Position numbers and translations under genes: made by a program. The notes beneath the pieces were generated by a model. The model worked only from the letters and a program-made list of their open reading frames with translations, was not told where the DNA came from and did no database searches. From Oxalobacteraceae bacterium OTU3CINTB1 (lineage in GTDB: Bacteria; Pseudomonadota; Gammaproteobacteria; Burkholderiales; Burkholderiaceae_D): 64,000 nucleotides of DNA. Position 1 is the first letter of the stretch. Each line of letters begins with the position of its first letter. The DNA lies in NCBI GenBank assembly GCA_024123955.1, contig CP099652.1:5518001-5582000 (forward strand), read 5' to 3'. This document shows, piece after piece, positions 52,589 through 60,847 of this stretch.

Positions 52589-53092
52589 TCATTTGCAATC
52601 GATTTTGATATCGTTCTGCCCGACATGTTCGCCTTTACGGGAGGTGATGACGCAGGCATTCGTGTCATCCGGAAGTTGTCGAGCAAGCGTCACTTGGTCG
52701 GACTCACCATAAGTGCATGATAGCCATTTGCCGTGAGGAAATTTACCATCAAGTTGATAGGTGTAAACCAGTTCATGTTTGCGGCTTGACTGCTTGTAGT
52801 CAGAGAGCTCACCCAATTTTTCAGGCGGACCATCCATCAGAGCGGCGCCATGCAAGTACAGGGGTGAACCCGTGAACGTAATCCAACCTTTGCGGGTGTC
52901 CACCAGCTGTATGGACTTTTCGGCGATGAAGGCAAACGAGGGCCACACATTGATGACTACCGACCAGCGGTTGGTCTTTGAGGTCTGTTGCATCAGGATA
53001 AACGTACGACATTCCAGCGATGCATAAAAAGCCCCTGCGCTTTCGCGTCGGGGCTTCCTAGTATTCAGTGGGACGGCGTCAATTGAACTCAT
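52589..53092 (-). CDS. STY0301-like protein, probably N-terminally damaged
   Basis: A frame of up to 167 residues. The C-terminal 120 residues match the STY0301 pattern: GWITFTGSPLYLHGAALMDG, then GKWLSCTYGESDQVTLARQL and a final IDCK with the paired Cys. Family members normally begin with a signal peptide, which is missing. Instead the first 25 or so codons run over a perfect terminator hairpin (53026-53056). An internal ATG at 52993 would give 134 residues, also without a signal. It is likely a gene that lost its 5' end to rearrangement, beside IS-like repeats. Confidence 0.55.
   Translation of the reverse strand: MSSIDAVPLNTRKPRRESAGAFYASLECRTFILMQQTSKTNRWSVVINVWPSFAFIAEKSIQLVDTRKGWITFTGSPLYLHGAALMDGPPEKLGELSDYKQSSRKHELVYTYQLDGKFPHGKWLSCTYGESDQVTLARQLPDDTNACVITSRKGEHVGQNDIKIDCK
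53026..53056 (-). terminator. Terminator hairpin inside the STY0301-like frame
   Basis: On the minus strand AAGCCCC and GGGGCTT pair, with an inner CGC/GCG stem and GAAA loop, then TTTTT. It would stop transcripts entering the STY0301-like gene from the right. Confidence 0.75.
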
Positions 53093-53582
53093 CTTACAGA
53101 TTCCTTTAAAATCAATGAGTTAAGCCAATTTTTCGGGTGCGTATTTTTCAGGTTACCCTGAAAAGTACCCCGGCGATGCGGAAGTGATTGTTAGCATTCA
53201 AAACGCCACCGTTTAGCATTGCATGCATACCACGGTTTAGCATTCAGAGTCCACCGGCGATTTGCACAGAATTAATACTGGACTCTGGCTTTATTTTTTT
53301 AAGGTGCAATTTCTGTTGCGACCGGCAGCTTCCGCCCCAAGCAGACCTTCACACCAGCATGTGACAATGTGTGAATTTTTCCTATTGGTAATTTGTTATG
53401 CTCTTAGGTGCCAAACGGCGAGAAGTAGGCAGTAGCCACACCACAGCACTCGAGCGATTGGGGCAAAGTGTAAAGCGCCTTTGTATCAAGCTTCGATTTC
53501 CAGAAGAGTTGTGACAGCCGTAGGCAACTGAAGGCTTCCGCATGACGAATAAAAATCCTTGCTAAGTGGGAGCGGCCAGACA
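53093..53582. other. Intergenic region of the island, no intact gene
   Basis: About 490 bases between the damaged STY0301-like gene and the kinase gene. Apart from the hairpin and triple repeat listed separately, it is AT-rich and without coding potential. A short frame ATGACG...TGCTAA (53542-53565) lies just before the kinase and could be a leader peptide, but nothing supports its translation. The kinase promoter is expected around 53380-53480. Confidence 0.4.
53145..53256. mobile_element. Possible IS21-family end (triplicated terminal repeat)
   Basis: TTAGCATT followed by an ACGCCACCG/ATACCACGG/GTCCACCGG block occurs three times, at 53191, 53213 and 53237. A perfect hairpin TTTTCAGG/CCTGAAAA (53145-53164) lies beside it. 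Multiple 20-odd-base repeats of this look are typical of IS21-family termini. No istA or istB remains, so it would be a solo end. Confidence 0.45.
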
Positions 53583-55313
53583 TTGAAAAGTATCGCTGAA
53601 ATAAGTGTTGCCACGATCCAACCGGAAGACAACCTACTTACCTGGGTCAACGAGCAAACGTGGAAAAGCCGCTGGGCCGTGGTTGAAGGATTGCCCGGAG
53701 GTGGTCAGGGTGATGTCTTCCGCGTTCGTCGGTTGGCCGACGAGAAGATCGGATTCCTCAAGGTGATCAGGGCCAAAACAGATCCGGAACGCCGAGCTCG
53801 ATTCTTTCGTGAAGCAAGTGCGTACGATACCCTAGCGATTGACGGCATCCCTAGGCTGATCGAGAGCAATGCTCATCTTCATGCGAGTCCCGACATAATC
53901 CCTTTCATCGTGACCGAGTTTATTGTTGGACAAACGCTGAGGTCATGGCGCGAGTCAATGGTGTCGGTATCCGTGAAGCAGGCAATTTTAATCACGGTTT
54001 GCATCCTCGATATTCTTCAGGCATGTCATCGGCAGGGCTGTGTTCATCGTGACGTTAAACCCGATAACATTATTGTTGACCTGGGCGCAGCGACCAACGT
54101 GTGGCTGCTCGATTTCGGGATCAGCTATCACAATCTTGCGGATGTCGACTTTCAGACGGAAGATTGGCAGGAAGTAGGCAATCGCTTTCTTCGACTTCCT
54201 GAGCTGTCAGCGGGAAGCCGGTCTAAACAGGATCCTAGGTCGGACGTGTCCTTTGCCGCCGGTATTTTCTTTTACCTGCTAACTGGGGAGCATCCCGACG
54301 TACTGGAAGATGAGGATGGCCGGATGCCCCATCAACGAAAAGGGGCCATGGTCAAATTGCGGCAGGCCTCATCGCCGCAGTTGGGACGGATATTGGCGCT
54401 GTTTGACGACGCTTTTTCACCTCGAATTGCTAACCGGTTTGCTACTGTGCCCGCGATGCGGGAACGGATGGACAGAATTATGCATGAACAAGAACCAGGA
54501 CTGTCGCTCGATGCTGACCTGGCCGCACTGCGCGATGTGCTCGACACGTCGGCGAATCGGCGATTGACGGAGACCACAGCTAAGTTGAACAATGTGCTGC
54601 AGCGGGTACGTACTGTGTTCGATGGTGTGAGTCAATCGCTTGGTAGCACGCTTAGCATCAGTCAGACCGGCTGGAGCGTCACCGGTGAGCGTGGCCGAAA
54701 CACCTTATTTTGGTCGCGTCAAGGCACAGTGGACCCTATATTGTCGGTAACGCATGATGTGGTCGCGGCGGGCGAAGAGCTAGTTCTGCGGATGTCGGGA
54801 GAGACAGTGTACCGTACCGATTTTGCGGAGCCCGACTTTGGGGATAACTTCACGATTGCGATTCGGACGTGGCTTACGACCCGGCTCCGGGATGTGCTGA
54901 CGAATCCGAATGCGCTGCCGCCCGAAGCTGATCTATTCCGGGAAGTCCGTCCATTTGGATCGTTGTCGGCGGCGGCAAGCGAAGCCACTCGCCGTCGATG
55001 CGCGATCCTAGCCTTCGTGTACGATCCAACGCAGCCGCAGCGAGGAAAATTACATTGGGCGCTCGACTACTTTTTGGAAAATCGGCGTACCCGTGAGCTC
55101 ATGAATGAAGCTTTTGTCACGGCACTTGTTCCGTTGGCCGCGATCTCCTCGATTTCTCCAGTTCTAGATCAACAATCAATGGAGACGTCACGATGGGTGT
55201 TATTGGATCATGATCTTCGCTTCTTGGAGCAGCATGTCATCCAAGCCAATCCTCAGACTGCGGAAATGGTTATAGGCGAGCTGGCTGTCCGTTATCCGGG
55301 AGATCTAGCCTGA
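53583..55313 (+). CDS. Hanks-type Ser/Thr protein kinase with an unusual C-terminal region
   Basis: About 576 residues. The kinase domain (30-300) has a Gly loop GLPGGGQGDVFRVR, Lys60 in GFLKVIR, Glu77, the catalytic loop CVHRDVKPDNIIVD, DFGIS, and a PEL motif followed by DPRSDVSFAAGIFFYLLTGE. All catalytic residues are present. After a central segment, the last 120 residues (RCAILAFVYDPTQPQRGKLH, then ALDYFLENRRTRELMNEAFV) look thioredoxin-fold-like but lack a CxxC. No membrane helix is seen. No ATG fits; TTG at 53583 with GGGAG ten bases upstream is preferred over TTG at 53559. Lower GC than the core genes suggests transfer. Kinases on such islands are often defence or signalling proteins. 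Confidence 0.82.
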   Translation: MKSIAEISVATIQPEDNLLTWVNEQTWKSRWAVVEGLPGGGQGDVFRVRRLADEKIGFLKVIRAKTDPERRARFFREASAYDTLAIDGIPRLIESNAHLHASPDIIPFIVTEFIVGQTLRSWRESMVSVSVKQAILITVCILDILQACHRQGCVHRDVKPDNIIVDLGAATNVWLLDFGISYHNLADVDFQTEDWQEVGNRFLRLPELSAGSRSKQDPRSDVSFAAGIFFYLLTGEHPDVLEDEDGRMPHQRKGAMVKLRQASSPQLGRILALFDDAFSPRIANRFATVPAMRERMDRIMHEQEPGLSLDADLAALRDVLDTSANRRLTETTAKLNNVLQRVRTVFDGVSQSLGSTLSISQTGWSVTGERGRNTLFWSRQGTVDPILSVTHDVVAAGEELVLRMSGETVYRTDFAEPDFGDNFTIAIRTWLTTRLRDVLTNPNALPPEADLFREVRPFGSLSAAASEATRRRCAILAFVYDPTQPQRGKLHWALDYFLENRRTRELMNEAFVTALVPLAAISSISPVLDQQSMETSRWVLLDHDLRFLEQHVIQANPQTAEMVIGELAVRYPGDLA

Positions 55314-55409
55314 TGGAACAGGGCGGACCAAGGCAGGCTAACTGTAGCGGATCGCGTTTGAAAACGGGGGACGTCCGCTTTTGGCCGATTTCGCCCGTTA
55401 ACAGGGTGC

Positions 55410-55592
55410 TCAAACATCAGTAATTTCTCTGATTGCACGCTTAATATCACGTTCGGCATCATCAAGTTCGTTAAGCGCTCTGCGAATTTGGGACTCAACA
55501 TCTGGATTTGCATCGTTGCGTGCTTTCCTCAATGCAGTGGCCGCATCAGCAATTGCACTGAGAGCCTTCTTGAGTTTGGTCTTCGCTGACAT
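55410..55592 (-). CDS. Small helical (coiled-coil) protein
   Basis: A 60-residue highly charged protein (KTKLKKALSAIADAATALRK, then DVESQIRRALNELDDAERDI) that should fold as one or two amphipathic helices. A good AAGGA ribosome site precedes the ATG at 55592, supporting reality despite its size. It lies between the kinase and PIN genes on the minus strand. No family was recognised; oligomeric helper or antitoxin-like roles are only guesses. Confidence 0.55.
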   Translation of the reverse strand: MSAKTKLKKALSAIADAATALRKARNDANPDVESQIRRALNELDDAERDIKRAIREITDV

Positions 55593-55925
55593 TGGTTTCC
55601 TTAGTGGATTGAATTTTCATTTTTCAAACCTCAACAACTATCACACTGACTGCTTGTCGCCGGTTAACGTCGTACTGCGGGAAATAGCCATCGGCGAAGC
55701 ACTCTACCGCTAGACCTTTAGACATTCCGCTTTTGTTTCCACAGAACAAAACTGAAATCAAAAAGCAAGCCAAAAATTAAAGACGTCGCCCAGTTCACAT
55801 CAACTCCGGACGAGCTAGAGGATAGGACTTGGCGCTCCAGGGCGCCTACTACTGCTGAGCTGAACTACCCACCATGCGTGCAGATTTCCCCACAGCATTT
55901 CGCTCGAAGTATGTTTGCTTTTCAA
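55593..55925. other. Intergenic region between the small helical gene and the PIN gene
   Basis: About 330 bases. No gene, terminator or RNA was recognised. A tRNA-like stretch around 55810-55875 (CTGAGCTGAACTACCCACC) lacks the arms of a real tRNA and is probably coincidence or a decayed remnant. Confidence 0.4.
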
Positions 55926-57206
55926 CTACTGGATGTTGTTCTCCGCCTCGTCATCCGCACTGTCCGCACTAATATCCAAAGTCGCGATTAGAGTGTCGAC
56001 AATTTCTGGCGCGAGCGCGGAGATATGCCGTGACAACAAGCGTAAGTAAAATTGGTTGACGTCCGTGTCTGAAATAATCCAACGAATCTGATTATTCTCC
56101 ACTGCTGCGTCGGCTAGCTTATTCGCGTCCTCGGTAGTGAAATACTCTTCAAAACGCTTGAGGTTGGCAATCGACTGGTGCGTAGCTTGGAAGAATGTGC
56201 TATTGACGAGCGCATCAATGGCTTGAGATTTTTCGGTACGTTCCAGAGGAGACAACGCCGCGTCTGAAGCTAAAACTTCCACGGGCATAATTATCGGCAC
56301 ACCTTGGTCATGGACTATATTCGAAACTTGCTGTTCAGCCACCTTTCCCGACGTGTTCCCCGCTGCTGCTGGTGTTTCTTCCGCAGACTGTGGTGCTGGC
56401 GGGAGTTGTTGATTTACGCTTTGGAATCCTAATACGTCGGGCACCAGCGGCTCTTGCGCTGCTTGTGAGCCTTCTGGTGCGGCCGCTAGGTTTAGTGCCT
56501 GCTGGGCGTCTTGGATAACCTTCGCGTGGTGCTTCAAAAATGCTTTGATTGAATCGAAAACCTGAAGCGATGAATTCTTTCTTATTTTCCATTCATTTTG
56601 GAGAAATGAGTTCGGGTGTGGGCGCCCGTTGGAGTCAGGCCCTTGAAGCGGTGAGACATAGTCCCCATCCTTAGAAATTATGAACAGGTCTTCACTTTCG
56701 ACTTTTTCCAGTAGCATCTCCCAGTTGTACTGGTCGCCGACACTACCAGCTTTTCCTGGTGGATTTCCTTTATCCGCTCGCATTTTACCTCGCGCATAAA
56801 CATCGTCATCCTCTTGGTAAAGCGCTGCGACCGCAAATAGACTTTTCAGCTCAATATCCACTTCTAACTCGTAAGTTAGAGCGCTCGCCGTAGCTTCTGC
56901 AATTAGCCTGTCGCGAGCTTTTTTGGCTACGTCAATCGCATCGGAATATTGTTTCGCCATTGCTAACGTCATCATGTGTCGAGGTATCTGGGCTTGTAAA
57001 GCTGACTTGCTAAACTCACTAGCGGCAATTTTGAGCTTACTTTCCCGGTTTCTCTCCCATTCATTAATAACGTGCTTGGGGAGATGTAGAACAACCTCAC
57101 CACTGTTCACTTTATTCTTTAACAAACGCAATGAGTCAACGTCGTCGTTGCTAAAATGGTAAAAATTAAGGTAAATATTCGTATCAACAAACAACTGGAT
57201 TGCCAC
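55926..57206 (-). CDS. PIN-domain protein (DUF4935-like ribonuclease)
   Basis: A 426-residue protein. Residues 1-190 form a PIN nuclease domain: MAIQLFVDTNIYLNFYHF with the first Asp, HVINEWERNRESKLK with a Glu, SVGDQYNWEMLLEKV and FIISKDGDYVSPL with later acids. The rest contains a Gln/Ala/Pro-rich linker (about 240-300) and a helical C-terminus with an acidic tail. PIN domains cut RNA, often as toxins or in defence. No adjacent small antitoxin is obvious unless it is the 60-residue helical protein next to it, at 55410. Codon use and GC are island-like. Confidence 0.8.
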   Translation of the reverse strand: MAIQLFVDTNIYLNFYHFSNDDVDSLRLLKNKVNSGEVVLHLPKHVINEWERNRESKLKIAASEFSKSALQAQIPRHMMTLAMAKQYSDAIDVAKKARDRLIAEATASALTYELEVDIELKSLFAVAALYQEDDDVYARGKMRADKGNPPGKAGSVGDQYNWEMLLEKVESEDLFIISKDGDYVSPLQGPDSNGRPHPNSFLQNEWKIRKNSSLQVFDSIKAFLKHHAKVIQDAQQALNLAAAPEGSQAAQEPLVPDVLGFQSVNQQLPPAPQSAEETPAAAGNTSGKVAEQQVSNIVHDQGVPIIMPVEVLASDAALSPLERTEKSQAIDALVNSTFFQATHQSIANLKRFEEYFTTEDANKLADAAVENNQIRWIISDTDVNQFYLRLLSRHISALAPEIVDTLIATLDISADSADDEAENNIQ

Positions 57207-58377
57207 TTTTCGTCTCCCACATTTATCAATTGAAATTTACGCACCGCGTCAGCACTCTCGTTTGCCGAAACTACAGAACAAAGAATAATATCTGGCTCGT
57301 CAGAAAAATACGCTGATTGTCACTTGAAGCTACGATGAGCTAACGATAAGCAAAATTGGCGTTATTGCCTAGGGTGTCCGGTTATGCCTGCAAACAGCCA
57401 AAGATATCAGATTTTCCACGTGGAAAAATCACAAATTCTCACAAATGCTTCGAACGATCTTGTTGGGCGCATGCTGCGGATCGACGCGAATGTCCAGCGC
57501 GGCCGCACAAACATGCTGCTGGCCGAGCGACCAAGTTATGGTGGCAAATACGAATCGCTGGAAGGTTTCCAAAATGCCAGCCGATGGTCGTGACAATTCA
57601 GTCTTGGCCAAACCCTGCCCAAACCGTGCTCAAACCGATCAGGCTACCGGACTCTTTCGTGAATTAATCGGTGCGAAGAGCCGGGCAGGATAGGTGATGT
57701 AGGCCTACACGCAAGCGTGTATTCCTCCATCACAACTCCTTATTCGCACTTCGTGCTCAACGGAATCCTGCTCTGCGAGGCCAGGTGGCTGCCGCCACCG
57801 ATGCGATACCTTTCTCTTACGCCAAAGAGGATGTGCTCGGGTAGCCACCTACCTGAGATACGTGTGCTCCCTGCGGGTGCCGGCAACTCGACGATGAACG
57901 CGGCCATCGCCGCGCCGACCATTGCTCAGCAAGGGCGCACCATGTCGCGTGCGTCGTCGGCCAGAAACGTCTTTGCTGGCGGCGGAAACACCGTAGATGC
58001 CCCTGGGGGTAAGCAGGCAAAGCCGGACTGTCGCCGACCATGGAGGTCCCCCCATCACCGGTGTCCTCGGTGTAGCGCCGATACCTTGACCCGGTCCGCA
58101 TCACCAACGGCCTTGGGCCACTCAGCAGGACCTCTCGTGTCAAGGATGGTCGGCGCCACATCGGCACCAAGCTCGGCGACAGGGGAAATTTAGCCGCTAA
58201 AAAAGTCGAGCAATTTTTCAGCGGCTAAAGCCCGGAACACCAGCGCCCTGCCCGCTTTGATCTACTCGGCATTTGCTTCGCTTTTCGATAGGCACGCTGC
58301 GCAGGCAGGCTCATACTTCAAGCATTCGTTTCGACATATCGATCGCGCGGCAACCGCGCTCTGCTTGGGAGACAATG
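57207..58377. other. Large non-coding or decayed region of the island
   Basis: Nearly 1.2 kb without a convincing gene. 57207-57700 is AT-rich and holds a perfect 16-base palindrome TTTTCCACGTGGAAAA (57412-57427). A 69-codon frame at 57384-57593 lacks a ribosome site. 57700-58190 is GC-richer, with overlapping short frames on both strands, consistent with a decayed gene of unknown origin. A 10-base-pair inverted repeat closes the stretch at 58189-58229. Confidence 0.45.
58189..58229. repeat. Inverted repeat upstream of the AlpA-like gene
   Basis: TTTAGCCGCT (58189-58198) and AGCGGCTAAA (58220-58229) pair. Inside, A and T runs can extend the stem. It may be a terminator for the decayed region or a regulatory or recombination site. 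Confidence 0.55.
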
Positions 58378-58734
58378 ATGAGCAACCGAACTTTGCAATC
58401 CATAACGGCGCTGCGGGCGGGATTGGTGCCGCCGGTGGTCGAAGACAAGCAGGCAGCACCACGGCGCCCAGTTCTCAGCGAGGCCAGGATTTCTGGCGTA
58501 GCAGCGCCTGCCCCAGAACGGCGAGCAATTAGCCGCCAGGGTAACCTGCGGCTGGTGCGTATGCCCGAGGTAAAGGCGATCTGCGGTCTGTCGCGCAGCA
58601 GCATTTACCACCTGATCCAGGAGGGACGCTTTCCGGCGCCGGTCGCCATTGGCGGGCGGGCGCGGGAGTGGATAAAGCACGAAGTCGAAGGCTGGGTGGC
58701 GCAGCGGATACGCGCCAGTCGTCCGCACGCGTAA
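58378..58734 (+). CDS. AlpA-family regulatory protein / excisionase
   Basis: A 118-residue protein. The C-terminal 65 residues are an AlpA/MerR-like winged helix (RMPEVKAICGLSRSSIYHLI, EGRFPAPVAIGGRAREWIK, EVEGWVAQR). The N-terminal half is a Pro/Arg-rich extension. AlpA proteins regulate or assist the integrase of P4-like islands. The ATG at 58378 is chosen for GGGAG six bases upstream. It converges on the integrase gene, 55 bases apart. Confidence 0.85.
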   Translation: MSNRTLQSITALRAGLVPPVVEDKQAAPRRPVLSEARISGVAAPAPERRAISRQGNLRLVRMPEVKAICGLSRSSIYHLIQEGRFPAPVAIGGRAREWIKHEVEGWVAQRIRASRPHA

Positions 58735-58788
58735 CTGCGCGACGCAGGCGGCGCCATGGCTGATCTTGCTTTTCGAACTGTACGATGC

Positions 58789-59994
58789 TTACAGCTGAGC
58801 GCTTGGCGGATCGCTACCCGCTTTCAAACTGTCGAGGTAGTCGGACCATTGCTGCATCATCTTTCTGCGCTCGGGCAAATGCGCAGTGCGGTTGTAGGCG
58901 CGTCCGTTGGGGTCTTTTACCGCGTGCGCCAGCTGGTGTTCGATCAGGTCCGGTCGGGCGCCCAGCACTTCGTCAAGGATGGTGCGCGCCATGGCGCGGA
59001 AGCCATGGCCGCTCATTTCATCTTTCTCGATTCCCATCCGGCGCATCGCCGCAAGAATTGCGTTGTCGCTCATCGGGCGATCGTTCGTTCTGACGCTCGG
59101 GAAAACATAGGTGCTATCACCGGTCCGTGCGCGCACCTCCCGCAGAATCGCCATCGCTTGTGTAGATAACGGCACGATGTGCTGGGTCTTCGTCTTCGTC
59201 ACAAGAAACCGCCACTCGGCCGCCTCCAGGTCGATGTCGGCCCACTTGGCCTTGCGTAGTTCGCCAGGACGCACGAACACCAGCGGCGCAAGGCGCAGCG
59301 CGCACGAGACGATCATGGAACCCTCGTAACGGTCAAAGGTTTTGAGCAGCCCGCCCACCTTGGCCGGGTCGGTGACGGATGCAAAATGCTCGGCCCTCAC
59401 CGGAGCTAAAGCACCGCGCAAATCGCCAGTAGGATCGCGCTGGGCGCGTCCGGTGGCCACGGCATAGCGAAACACCTGCCCGCAGTTCGCCAGCGCCCTG
59501 TGGGCCGTTTCAAGCGCGCCGCGCTGCTCGATGCGGCGAACGGCAGACAGCAGGTCGGGCGCGGTAATGTCCGACATCGACTTGCTGCCGATCCAGGGAA
59601 AAATGTCGCGCTCAAGTCGGCTCAAAATGCGCCCGCCATGGTTCTCGGCCCAGGTCGGCGAGAACTTGGCGTGCCATTCACGCGCCACCACCTCGAAGCT
59701 GTCGGCCGCATGCTCCGGCTTGGCGGCTTTCTGGGCCTGGCGCTGCGCACTCGGATCAATCGCTTGCGCAACCAGCTTACGCGCCTGGTCACGCCTTTCC
59801 CTGGCGTCCTTCAATCCAATATCCGGGTAAGTCCCCAAGGATAATAATTTTTCTTTACCGTCAAAACGGTACCGGAAGCGCCACCACTTGCCGCCCTGCG
59901 GCGTCACCAGCAGGTGAAGTCCGCGCTCATCGGGCAGCTTGTAGGGCTTGGCTTCAGGCTTGGCGGTTTTGATTTTCGTCTCGGTAAGGGCCAT
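58789..59994 (-). CDS. int: Tyrosine-type integrase (P4 family)
   Basis: A 401-residue site-specific recombinase. The N-terminal arm-binding region (ALTETKIKTAKPEAKPYKLP, the DUF4102 type) is followed by a core-binding domain and the catalytic domain. Catalytic residues are visible: Arg in FVRPGELRKAKW, HGFRAMARTILDE for the His-x-x-Arg, HQLAH and the nucleophile Tyr in GRAYNRTAHLPER. It is full length and apparently active. It sits about 300 bases from the 3' end of ssrA, a favourite target for this family. Confidence 0.93.
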   Translation of the reverse strand: MALTETKIKTAKPEAKPYKLPDERGLHLLVTPQGGKWWRFRYRFDGKEKLLSLGTYPDIGLKDARERRDQARKLVAQAIDPSAQRQAQKAAKPEHAADSFEVVAREWHAKFSPTWAENHGGRILSRLERDIFPWIGSKSMSDITAPDLLSAVRRIEQRGALETAHRALANCGQVFRYAVATGRAQRDPTGDLRGALAPVRAEHFASVTDPAKVGGLLKTFDRYEGSMIVSCALRLAPLVFVRPGELRKAKWADIDLEAAEWRFLVTKTKTQHIVPLSTQAMAILREVRARTGDSTYVFPSVRTNDRPMSDNAILAAMRRMGIEKDEMSGHGFRAMARTILDEVLGARPDLIEHQLAHAVKDPNGRAYNRTAHLPERRKMMQQWSDYLDSLKAGSDPPSAQL

Positions 59995-60124
59995 GTCGTA
60001 TCTCCGCGTGGGATAGCTTAGATACAGGCTTTAGACGAATAGTTCAGGGAGCGGCTTGATCGCTCTCATGCTCAGGCCGCGTGATTCCTGCCGGGATTGC
60101 TGCGGAATCGGAGCTTCAGGATGC

Positions 60125-60192
60125 GGGTAACTGGGGTGCGGGTAACTCAAAACGCGTACCCTCAGTTACCCGTAAATCGCCCCCAGTTACCC
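60125..60192. repeat. Four GGGTAACT boxes in inverted pairs
   Basis: GGGTAACT occurs at 60125 and 60140, and its complement AGTTACCC at 60164 and 60185. The pairs face each other across about 16 bases. They lie between the integrase start and ssrA, where integrase arm sites or an Xis/AlpA operator would be expected. Confidence 0.55.
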
Positions 60193-60242
60193 ACAGGATG
60201 CCACCGGACGCCTTTGAACCAAGCTGGACTGGCCCCCATAGA

Positions 60243-60269
60243 GAAAAACCCGCACGGGGCGGGTTTTTT
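60243..60269 (-). terminator. Terminator of ssrA
   Basis: AAACCCGC (60246-60253) pairs with GCGGGTTT (60259-60266). Read on the minus strand, T residues follow the stem. It lies about 35 bases past the CCA end of tmRNA. Confidence 0.8.
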
Positions 60270-60301
60270 AGGTCTTGCTGAGCCTGCTTGAAACGAATAA
60301 G

Positions 60302-60661
60302 TGGTGGAGACGGCGGGAATCGAACCCGCGTCCGCAAGCACTCCACAGACAGTTCTACATACTTAGCACTATCATTTAATTTAACCAGTACAACACGGAC
60401 GTGCACGTTTTGGACTAGCGATTCACCTTAGATTTAGCGCTGATCGAAGTGACCCCTCACAGCGCGAGTCCCTGTAAATGACTCCACAGCTTTTAACGGC
60501 CCACCCCAGGGACGAGGTGTTGTGGAGCTAACAGCAATTAAGCTGCCAGTGCGTACGAGTTATCGTTTGCAGTTAAGTTTTTCTGGGTGTATTTACGAGG
60601 TAACCAGCCCTCGGTATGCCCTGCTCTGCTTTGCAACCCACGTCGAAACCAGGTCGTCCCC
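60302..60661 (-). ncRNA. ssrA: tmRNA
   Basis: A 360-base one-piece tmRNA that rescues stalled ribosomes. The 5' end GGGGACGACCTGGTTTCGAC and the 3' end GGTTCGATTCCCGCCGTCTC, plus the encoded CCA, form the tRNA-Ala-like half, with seven acceptor pairs. The tag frame (60538-60570) reads ANDNSYALAA followed by TAA; the alanine on the tRNA-like end precedes it. The tag ends in the protease-recognised ALAA. Strongly predicted; an island integrase lies just past the 3' end. Confidence 0.95.
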
Positions 60662-60847
60662 ACAGACCTCCATTCTAGCGCATTTTGCCTCTGCACGCAT
60701 GCTCATTCGGAACCCGGTCAAACGCCTGTCACATTCGCCCGATATGATGGCTCCAGTTCTCACACAGAACGACCAATTAGCGCCTCCCGGAGGCGGCTAC
60801 TACCGGCGCCGGCGGTCGGGAAATATACCGGCACCAATTTCCTTCAG

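Noticed and set aside
55810..55880. tRNA-like stretch near the PIN gene
   Set aside because: D-arm-like bases are present on the minus strand, but no cloverleaf with an anticodon and T-arm can be drawn.
57384..57593. 69-codon plus-strand frame in the island gap
   Set aside because: No ribosome site, no recognisable domain, and competing frames of similar length.
57717..58193. 158-codon plus-strand frame and overlapping minus-strand frames
   Set aside because: Compositionally shadow-like on both strands; no start signal or family pattern, so it was left as decayed DNA.
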